Origin: Gemmatimonadota bacterium
Lineage (GTDB): Bacteria; Gemmatimonadota; Gemmatimonadetes; Longimicrobiales; Gaopeijiaceae
Reading direction: 5' to 3'
Assembly: GCA_009844885.1 (NCBI GenBank)
Contig: VYAQ01000184.1
Span: 1-46,797, forward strand
Length of the DNA stretch: 46,797 nt
This document shows, one piece after another, positions 41,121 through 46,797 of this stretch. Made by a program: the position numbers and the translations under genes. Numbering within the stretch: the stretch's first letter is position 1; each line of letters starts with the position of its first letter. The notes beneath the pieces are model-generated. The model saw only the letters and a list, made by a program, of their open reading frames with translations. It had not been told where the DNA came from and searched no databases.

Positions 41121-41563
41121 CGTCTCTCCCTCGTCATGCTCTGTTCAAGCTCGGTCGCAAATACGACCCGGACTATGCCCGCTGCGACCAGCTCCTGCTG
41201 CAACTGGTCGATGAATCGGTACGGAACACCGCGATCCGACCGCACCGAAATCACCAGTTCGCGGTTGTCGCGGTACATCGGCGCCACCAGAACGCGGACT
41301 TCATCCATCGGACGGAACACATCGTTGATGTAGATGTCACCGTTGGATTCGACCCAGATATTGAGAATGTTCTTCTGCTTCTGGTCGATCTTTTCCGTGG
41401 CTTCCGCGGCCGCCCAGTCGATCTGCCGGTTGCGGTCCTTCTGGAAGACCGTCGACACCATGAAGAAGATCAGCAGCAGGAACGCGATGTCGGCCATGGA
41501 GGACGACGGGATTTCCTGCGACGCCTTTTGCTTGCGCTCCAGTCCACCGCCTTTGAGTCCCAT
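41117..41563 (-). CDS. exbD: ExbD/TolR-family biopolymer transporter, second ExbD (148 aa)
   Basis: The protein has a short cytoplasmic N-terminus, 'EIPSSSMADIAFLLLIFFM' (the membrane helix with the proton-carrying Asp in 'MADIAF'), and a periplasmic ExbD/TolR domain ending in 'YRFIDQLQQELVAAGIVR'. It forms the energising complex with ExbB/TolQ. The gene is 6 bases after the first exbD and overlaps tonB by four bases. The two ExbD proteins differ enough that they may form a mixed dimer. Confidence 0.95.
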   Translation of the reverse strand: MGLKGGGLERKQKASQEIPSSSMADIAFLLLIFFMVSTVFQKDRNRQIDWAAAEATEKIDQKQKNILNIWVESNGDIYINDVFRPMDEVRVLVAPMYRDNRELVISVRSDRGVPYRFIDQLQQELVAAGIVRVVFATELEQSMTRERR

Positions 41564-41569
41564 TGCGCT

Positions 41570-41992
41570 CTACTCCAGAAGTTGGAGGGAGATACGCTCG
41601 GCGCCCGCGCTCTGCAGGGCGTCGAGCACATCGATCATGAAGCGGTACGGAGCGTTCGGATCCGTCTTTACCGCGGCGATCAGATTCTCGTTCTGCGCCA
41701 CATCCTGCCGCCAGATGGACTCCACATCGTCGGGACGAACCGTCTGCTCCTGCTGGCTCTCGCCCCGACGGATGTTCACCGCCCCCGTGGGCGTAACGAT
41801 GATGTGAAGGATGTTCTTCTGGCTGACCTCGACCTCGGACTCGCTCTCGGGGAGGAGGATTGCGAGCCCCTTGTCCTTCGGGAAGGTCGTAGTGACCAGG
41901 AAGAAGATGAGCAGGAGAAACGCGATGTCGGCCATCGACGAGGAAGGGATCTCGTCGGAGACCTTGGATTTCTTGTTGCCGAGAACCGCCAT
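41570..41992 (-). CDS. exbD: ExbD/TolR-family biopolymer transporter, first ExbD (140 aa)
   Basis: The start is the ATG at 41992 with GGGAG nine bases upstream; the longer frame has an implausible Arg/Gly-rich extension. The membrane helix 'SMADIAFLLLIFFLVTTTF' contains the conserved Asp, followed by the periplasmic domain ('VSQKNILHIIVTPTGAV', then 'YRFMIDVLDALQSAGAERI'). It lies 108 bases after the exbB gene. Confidence 0.95.
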   Translation of the reverse strand: MAVLGNKKSKVSDEIPSSSMADIAFLLLIFFLVTTTFPKDKGLAILLPESESEVEVSQKNILHIIVTPTGAVNIRRGESQQEQTVRPDDVESIWRQDVAQNENLIAAVKTDPNAPYRFMIDVLDALQSAGAERISLQLLE

Positions 41993-42100
41993 GGGGTTTT
42001 CTCCCGTGTGGTTGTCCAAGTTCCCTGTTTGTCTTCTACCGCCAAAAGGCCGCGGAGTTCCGCGCCCGGATGGGGCGCCGTCCGCGCCTGCCAAAACGCT

Positions 42101-42760
42101 CTAGGAAAGAACCTGAAGCTTCCCTTCCTTTTCCAGATCCCACGCGATGTTGAGGATCTTCTGCGTGCTCTGCTCCATGTCCACGATCAGGGTGTCGATC
42201 CGCGCGACGAAGTAATTGTAGCCGATATTGACGGGGATCGCGATAGTGAGCCCCGCCGCGGTGGTCAGCAGCGCGACCTTGATGCCCCCGGCGACCAGCG
42301 CCGGGTTGACGTCGCCGGCGGAAGCGATCGATTCGAAGGCGACGATCATGCCGGCTACCGTGCCCAGGAAACCCATCAGCGGCGCGACGTTGGCGATCGT
42401 GGCCAGAATCACCAGGCCGCGCTCCAGGAAGCTCAGCTCGATCGCCCCGGTCGTGGAGATTACCTGCTCGAGTTCGCCCTTGTTGAGCGTGAGGTTGCGG
42501 ATCCGGCGGAGCCCCGCCAACAGAATGGCCGCCGCGGGGCCCGGAGTGGTCGCAGCGACCTCGGCCGCCTCGTCGAGCCGCCCGGACATGGCCGCCTCTT
42601 CAACCTGTTCGATCACCGCAACCGTCTTCCGATGGGCCACCATCAAGGTCCAGAACTTCGCGATGATGACCCCGAGACCGATGAGTGAGCAAAGGACGAG
42701 CGGGTACATCATCAGGCCGCCGTCCGCGAAAAGTGTGAGTAGACCGTAGCTTTCGCCCAA
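42101..42760 (-). CDS. exbB: MotA/TolQ/ExbB proton channel protein (219 aa)
   Basis: A TTG start at 42760 with GGGAG eight bases upstream gives the expected N-terminus. Three membrane helices are visible: 'MYPLVLCSLIGLGVIIAKF', a helix around 'NVAPLMGFLGTVAGMI', and 'KVALLTTAAGLTIAIPVNI'. The core 'LGTVAGMIVAFESIASAG' and the Thr in the third helix are the family's proton-path region. It forms a pentamer around the ExbD dimer and drives TonB. It is the first gene of the operon with a well-formed promoter at 42813-42841. Confidence 0.95.
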   Translation of the reverse strand: MGESYGLLTLFADGGLMMYPLVLCSLIGLGVIIAKFWTLMVAHRKTVAVIEQVEEAAMSGRLDEAAEVAATTPGPAAAILLAGLRRIRNLTLNKGELEQVISTTGAIELSFLERGLVILATIANVAPLMGFLGTVAGMIVAFESIASAGDVNPALVAGGIKVALLTTAAGLTIAIPVNIGYNYFVARIDTLIVDMEQSTQKILNIAWDLEKEGKLQVLS

Positions 42761-42812
42761 CGCTGGACTCCCTGGTCAGCAGTGTTCGCAAGTGGACTGA
42801 GTTACCGGCGGG

Positions 42813-42841
42813 AATGTAGGATGCCGGACCCACGACGTCAA
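42813..42841 (-). promoter_or_regulatory. Sigma70-like promoter of the exbB-exbD-exbD-tonB operon
   Basis: TTGACG (42841-42836) and TACATT (42818-42813) on the minus strand are 17 bases apart; matches are 5/6 and 4/6. The expected transcript start near 42806 gives a leader of about 46 bases before the TTG at 42760. The rest of the 190-base divergent gap (to 42950) must hold the cdaA promoter, which I cannot pinpoint. Confidence 0.65.
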
Positions 42842-42950
42842 CGAAGTCCCGATCACCGGCGGGGCACGCAGGGCGAGGCGTGGCGGACCGCTTTCGCGAG
42901 GCGCGGGCCCGGCCACGTCCGCTTCCCGTATTCGTTATCGTTGACGGGTC

Positions 42951-43763
42951 ATGAACGGCTTCTTCCAGCAGCTGCAGTTTCTTCGGCCGGGGTGGAACGA
43001 CCTCGTCGAAATCCTCATCGTCTTCCTGCTGGTCTACCGGCTCCTCCTGCTCCTGCGGCAGACCCGCGCGATGCAGATGCTCCTGGGTGTCCTGCTGCTG
43101 GCGGGGCTCTATCTGTTGGCCGTCATCCTGGACTTCTCGCTGATTCGCCGCCTTATCGAGGCGCTCCTCCAGTACGGTGCGATCGCGGCGCTGGTGGTCT
43201 TTCAGCCGGAGATGCGCGCCGCCCTCGCCCGGCTTGGCCAGAGCCGTCTGGTGAACGTGCTGAGCGCCGGCCGCAAGGAGCGCATCGTGGACCACCTGGT
43301 GGAAAGCGCAGAACAACTGGCCCGCTCGGGGGTAGGCGCGATTCTGGCCGTGCAGCGCGAAACGGGGCTGCGCGAGTACGCGCGAACGGGAAAGCGCGTC
43401 GGCGCGATCGTCTCGCCCGAGCTCCTCGGCACCATCTTCGCGCCGAGTTCACCGCTGCACGACGGCGCGGTGATCATCGTCGGCGACACCATTCAGGCCG
43501 CCGCCGCCATCCTGCCTCTCACGCAGAATCCGGTCGCCGACAAGTCGATGGGGACGCGTCACCGGGCCGCCATCGGGCTCAGCGAGGAAACCGACGCGAT
43601 CGTGATCGTCATCAGCGAGGAGAACTCCCGCATCTCGGTCGCGATCCGGGGCCGCCTCGACGTGGGCGTCGACAGCGACCGGCTCCGCGACATCCTGGAG
43701 CTGTCGCTGCCGAGGTCGGCCACCGCCCCGCTGGGTCCGTCGACCGTCCTGGACCCCGTCTAG
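42951..43763 (+). CDS. cdaA: Diadenylate cyclase CdaA (270 aa)
   Basis: It makes the second messenger c-di-AMP from two ATP. Three N-terminal membrane helices ('LVEILIVFLLVYRLLLLL', 'MLLGVLLLAGLYLLAVI', and a third near residue 72) precede the DAC domain. Catalytic motifs are intact: Asp171-Gly172-Ala173 in 'LHDGAVIIV' and Arg203-His204-Arg205 in 'GTRHRAAIG'. The length is normal for CdaA. The gene stands alone, divergent from the Ton operon and convergent with ftsH. The usual partner CdaR (YbbR) and GlmM are not adjacent in this window. Confidence 0.96.
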   Translation: MNGFFQQLQFLRPGWNDLVEILIVFLLVYRLLLLLRQTRAMQMLLGVLLLAGLYLLAVILDFSLIRRLIEALLQYGAIAALVVFQPEMRAALARLGQSRLVNVLSAGRKERIVDHLVESAEQLARSGVGAILAVQRETGLREYARTGKRVGAIVSPELLGTIFAPSSPLHDGAVIIVGDTIQAAAAILPLTQNPVADKSMGTRHRAAIGLSEETDAIVIVISEENSRISVAIRGRLDVGVDSDRLRDILELSLPRSATAPLGPSTVLDPV

Positions 43764-43822
43764 CGCAAGGCGCCGGGGGGCGACCGCGGGCGGCGCGACG
43801 ACAGAGGCCGCAGGGGGCCCGA

Positions 43823-45814
43823 CTAACCGGGCGAGGGCAGCGGTTCCGGCCCCACCAGTCCCGTCTTCGGCTTCGTTACCGATTTCGTTTCCGCGCCCGG
43901 CAACTCGGGCTGGGCCGGTTCGGCCTCGAAGTCATCGGTCAGCGGGGCCAACTCCTTGCCATCCACCAGACGCTGGATCTCGTCGCCGTCCAGAGTCTCC
44001 CGCTCGAGCAAAGCTTCCGCGAGCTTGTCGAGGAGCGCACGGTTGGCTTCGATGACCTCGCGGGCCCTGGCGTGGGCCGCGTCCAGAAGCCGCTTCACCT
44101 CTTCGTCCACCTGCTGCGCGGTGTGATCCGAAACCTCGCGGCGCTGGACAAGCTCGCGGCCCAGGAACACTTCCTGATCCGAGTCTCCAACGGCCATCAA
44201 ACCGATCCGGTCCGACATCCCGAACCGGGTAACCATGCGGCGGGCCATGCTCGTGGCCCGTTCGATGTCGTTCCCTGCGCCAGTGGTCACCTTTTCCGGG
44301 CCAAAGGCCAGCTCCTCGGCCACCCGGCCCCCGAACAGCATCGCCAGCTGGCCGTTCATCCAATCCAGGGTGTGGGAATGCCGGTCCTCCTCGGGCAGCG
44401 AGGCGGTCAGCCCCAGCGCCCGGCCCCTCGGCACGATCGTGACCTTGTGGACCGGATCGAGGCCGGGGATCTTGACTCCGATCACGACGTGCCCCGCCTC
44501 GTGATACGCGGTCAGACGCCTCTCTGCGTCGGTCAGGACCATGCTGCGCCTCTCGGTGCCGAGCATGACCTTGTCCTTGGCCTGCTCGAAGTCCTCCATG
44601 GCCACTCTTTCGACGTCCCTGCGCGCCGCGAACAGCGCGGCCTCGTTGCAGATGTTCGACAGATCCGCGCCGCTGAGGCCGGGCGTGCCCCGTGCGACCA
44701 GGGACAGCTCCACGTCCTCCTCGAGGGGCAGCTTCTTCGCGTGGACCCGGAGGATGCCCTCCCTTCCCTTCACGTCCGGGAGGTCCACCACGACCTGCCG
44801 GTCGAACCGTCCGGGGCGCAGCAGCGCCGGATCGAGAACGTCCGGACGGTTTGTCGCGGCCAGGAGGATCACGCCCTCGTTGGCCTCGAAGCCGTCCATC
44901 TCCACCAGCAGGGCGTTGAGCGTCTGCTCGCGTTCGTCGTGGCCACCCCCCAATCCCGCTCCCCGGTGGCGGCCCACGGCATCGATCTCGTCGACGAAGA
45001 TGATGCACGGTGCGTGGGCCTTTCCCTGTTCGAAGAGGTCTCGTACGCGGGACGCGCCGACACCCACGAACATCTCGACGAAGTCGGAGCCCGACATCTG
45101 GAAGAAGGGACGGCCCGCTTCGCCGGCGACCGCGCGCGCCAGCAGCGTCTTGCCCGTGCCTGGCGGGCCAACCAGGAGCACGCCCTTGGGAAGGCGGCCG
45201 CCCAGGCGCGAGAACTTGGGCGGATCCTTGAGGAACTCGATGATCTCCTCGAGCTCTTCCTTGGCCTCGTCGGCCCCGGCCACATCCTGGAAGGTGACCT
45301 GCGGAGTGTCGGGACTGATGAGCCGGGCGCGGGAGCGGCCGAACTGGAACGCGCGGTTGCCGCCGCTCTGCATCGCCCTGAGGATCCAGATCCAGAAGAC
45401 GATGATGAGCATCCACGGCAGGAAGGTGCCGATCAGCGGCAGCCACCCGGGCGACTGGGAGCGGGCCCGCACCTCGACTTCCTGCGCCGCGAGCTCTTCC
45501 ATCATCGTCGCAGCGACGCCCGGCACGATCCGCACGACGAATTCGTCCACGTCGGCCTCATCGAGGACGATCGTGTTCTTGAACTCTCCGCGGACTTCCG
45601 CCTCGCCGAAGAAAGTCACCTCGAGGATGTTGTTATTGGCGAGCTGACGCTGAAACTCCGACTGGCTGATCTCACCCGCCGTCTGCTCGCCTCCCCGCAT
45701 GAACTGGAACGCGAGGACAGACATCAGCGCGAGAAGCACCCAGAATGACGCGGTCCGCGAAACCCGCTTCAGCTTCCGGGGCGGTTCGTTCGGTGGAGGA
45801 TTGTTGTCGGGCAT
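43823..45814 (-). CDS. ftsH: ATP-dependent zinc metalloprotease FtsH (663 aa)
   Basis: A membrane-bound hexameric AAA protease for quality control of membrane proteins. Two N-terminal helices ('[17 protein letters not shown]' and '[17 protein letters not shown]') enclose a periplasmic domain. The Walker A box 'GPPGTGKT' is at residues 216-223, Walker B is '[11 protein letters not shown]', the second region of homology is '[19 protein letters not shown]', and the zinc site is His438-Glu-Ala-Gly-His442. It begins 15 bases after the hpt stop; tilS-hpt-ftsH is a conserved bacterial order. Confidence 0.97.
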   Translation of the reverse strand: MPDNNPPPNEPPRKLKRVSRTASFWVLLALMSVLAFQFMRGGEQTAGEISQSEFQRQLANNNILEVTFFGEAEVRGEFKNTIVLDEADVDEFVVRIVPGVAATMMEELAAQEVEVRARSQSPGWLPLIGTFLPWMLIIVFWIWILRAMQSGGNRAFQFGRSRARLISPDTPQVTFQDVAGADEAKEELEEIIEFLKDPPKFSRLGGRLPKGVLLVGPPGTGKTLLARAVAGEAGRPFFQMSGSDFVEMFVGVGASRVRDLFEQGKAHAPCIIFVDEIDAVGRHRGAGLGGGHDEREQTLNALLVEMDGFEANEGVILLAATNRPDVLDPALLRPGRFDRQVVVDLPDVKGREGILRVHAKKLPLEEDVELSLVARGTPGLSGADLSNICNEAALFAARRDVERVAMEDFEQAKDKVMLGTERRSMVLTDAERRLTAYHEAGHVVIGVKIPGLDPVHKVTIVPRGRALGLTASLPEEDRHSHTLDWMNGQLAMLFGGRVAEELAFGPEKVTTGAGNDIERATSMARRMVTRFGMSDRIGLMAVGDSDQEVFLGRELVQRREVSDHTAQQVDEEVKRLLDAAHARAREVIEANRALLDKLAEALLERETLDGDEIQRLVDGKELAPLTDDFEAEPAQPELPGAETKSVTKPKTGLVGPEPLPSPG

Positions 45815-45829
45815 CAGTTGCCGGGCTAT

Positions 45830-46375
45830 TCAGATCGATCCGATATAGGGAAGGTGCCTAAAACTCTCCGCAAAATCCAACCCGTAGCCGACCAGGAACT
45901 CCTCTGGAGCGTCGAACCCGACCCAGCGGGGTTCCTTCTTCGGATGGGACAAGCGTTTGTGGAGGAGCGTGCACAGCTCGAGGCTGGCGGGCTTCCGGTC
46001 CAGCAGAAGCGGTACCAGCCGGTTGATCGTGGTGCCGCTGTCCACGATGTCCTCCACGAGGACGACATGCCGCCCCGCGATGTCGGTTCGCGGGTTGTAC
46101 ACCAGTCTTACCTCGCCGCTGCTCACGCGTCCCTCGCCGTAGCTGGACGCCAGGATGAAATCCACCTGAATCGGCCGCGGGATTTCGCGGACCAGATCCG
46201 CTACGAACACGAAGGACCCCTTCAGCAGCCCGAGCACGAGAATGTCGTCGCCCGGCTCGTACCAGGCGCCGATGTCGCGGCCCATCTCCCGGACACGTCT
46301 TCGAATCATGAGCTCGGGGAATACAACGCGTTTCAGTTCCTGCGTACCCAGCTGGGCGCGGGCGGTGGCGTTCAA
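45830..46375 (-). CDS. hpt: Hypoxanthine phosphoribosyltransferase (181 aa)
   Basis: It converts hypoxanthine or guanine with PRPP to IMP or GMP. The TTG at 46375 overlaps the tilS stop (TTGA) and has GAGGAGG six bases upstream, so it is preferred over the longer frame. The PRPP loop is 'VVLVEDIVDSGTTINRL'; 'LVLGLLKGSFVFVADLV' and 'FLVGYGLDFAESFRHLPYI' are the other family blocks. The length is typical. Confidence 0.96.
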   Translation of the reverse strand: MNATARAQLGTQELKRVVFPELMIRRRVREMGRDIGAWYEPGDDILVLGLLKGSFVFVADLVREIPRPIQVDFILASSYGEGRVSSGEVRLVYNPRTDIAGRHVVLVEDIVDSGTTINRLVPLLLDRKPASLELCTLLHKRLSHPKKEPRWVGFDAPEEFLVGYGLDFAESFRHLPYIGSI

Positions 46376-46797
46376 ACCGGACCTCCTCGGTCGGCATGGT
46401 TGGGGATGTCGGCGTGGTTGCGGATATCGGCCAGGTGGGGCGTGTCCCGGACGACGCGTACCTCCACGCAGCACGTGGGTGGCTTCCGGCCGGCCTCGGG
46501 AGCCGTGGCGTACGGCTCCGCGACGCCCGGAATCCACCGCACGGTGCCGGCTGCATCCGCCACGACCGGGACTCCGTCGCGACGGTCGGCGGGGATACGC
46601 GCTTCCAGGAGGACCTTCTTCACCTTCTTGATTCCGTATGACATTCTCATGCGGTCTCCCGGCGCCCAGGGACGCAGGGAGAGAGGGAAGCTAACGCTCC
46701 CCGGCGCGAAGTGCGCCACGTGGGGATAACCGAGGCGCGGAGCCGGGCTCCACGCAGCCTCGACCAGCCAGCCGTTTCGCGCGTACCAGCCCTGTCC
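46372..46797 (-). CDS. tilS: tRNA(Ile)-lysidine synthase TilS, C-terminal part only
   Basis: The frame is open through the right edge, so only the last 141 residues are seen. They match the TilS C-terminal substrate-binding domain: 'LRPWAPGDRMRMSYGIKKVK', then 'EARIPADRRDGVPVVADAAG' and 'TVRWIPGV'. TilS converts the wobble C of tRNA-Ile(CAU) to lysidine. The position directly ahead of hpt and ftsH supports the call. The catalytic PP-loop domain lies outside the window. The tail ends with His/Asp/Asn-rich sequence not typical of the family. Confidence 0.9.
   Translation of the reverse strand, partial: GQGWYARNGWLVEAAWSPAPRLGYPHVAHFAPGSVSFPLSLRPWAPGDRMRMSYGIKKVKKVLLEARIPADRRDGVPVVADAAGTVRWIPGVAEPYATAPEAGRKPPTCCVEVRVVRDTPHLADIRNHADIPNHADRGGPV

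Noticed and set aside
42782-45748. A 988-codon open frame on the plus strand over cdaA and antisense to ftsH
   Set aside because: Low-complexity Arg/His/Pro composition, while cdaA and ftsH are unambiguous in the competing frames.

Overview
The window is a GC-rich bacterial chromosome segment, about 97 % coding, with no gene-free stretch longer than 300 bases. Gene content suggests a member of the Gemmatimonadota. The grounds are the many lipoprotein beta-propellers, a DUF3500 lipoprotein, PSCyt/PSD cytochrome plus HXXSHH (DUF1552) gene pairs, and a tilS-hpt-ftsH block; this phylum call is inference from gene content only. No rRNA, tRNA, CRISPR array, transposase, prophage gene or replication origin was seen.

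Region 1 (1-8.3 kb): the C-terminally cut gene of a beta-lactamase-fold lipoprotein, a small cytosolic ankyrin protein, a secreted gamma-glutamyltranspeptidase, a BrnT/BrnA toxin-antitoxin pair, and then (minus strand) the downstream half of an operon: FmdB zinc ribbon, NHL propeller, an exported protein with one EF-hand-like loop, and an exported ankyrin protein.

Region 2 (8.3-18.8 kb): the head of that operon (two-heme-motif PSD/PSCyt protein, then a Tat-type HXXSHH protein), a divergent methyltransferase with a zinc ribbon and a PqqD-like tail, an exported alpha/beta hydrolase, a beta-propeller lipoprotein coupled to a small coiled-coil membrane protein, and a DUF3500 lipoprotein.

Region 3 (18.8-30.5 kb, minus strand) is the most striking part: a six-gene operon made of two consecutive copies of one three-gene cassette (PSD/PSCyt cytochrome, HXXSHH protein, exported ankyrin protein). 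With the operon of regions 1-2 there are three cassettes in the window. The two operons that carry them share an 18-bp palindrome just upstream of the first gene (GTATC, 8 bases, GATAC), which I propose is a common operator. The two tandem ankyrin proteins both end in Cys-Val-Ser-Cys, the only cysteines in their mature chains. I read this as a candidate uncharacterised extracytoplasmic system built from a heme protein, a Tat-exported partner and an ankyrin scaffold; its substrate is unknown.

Region 4 (30.6-38.7 kb, minus): a tightly coupled housekeeping operon, purine nucleoside phosphorylase, ileS, an RluD-type pseudouridine synthase, a gluzincin protease, a two-helix membrane protein and an M28 peptidase with a PDZ domain.

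Region 5 (38.7-42.8 kb, minus): a Ton/Tol energiser operon (ExbB/TolQ, two ExbD, TonB) with a good sigma70-like promoter, then yggS and a second tonB. The two tonB genes end in near-identical GC-rich hairpins. Region 6 (42.9 kb to the end): the diadenylate cyclase gene cdaA on the plus strand, convergent with the minus-strand tilS-hpt-ftsH block, whose tilS is cut by the right edge.
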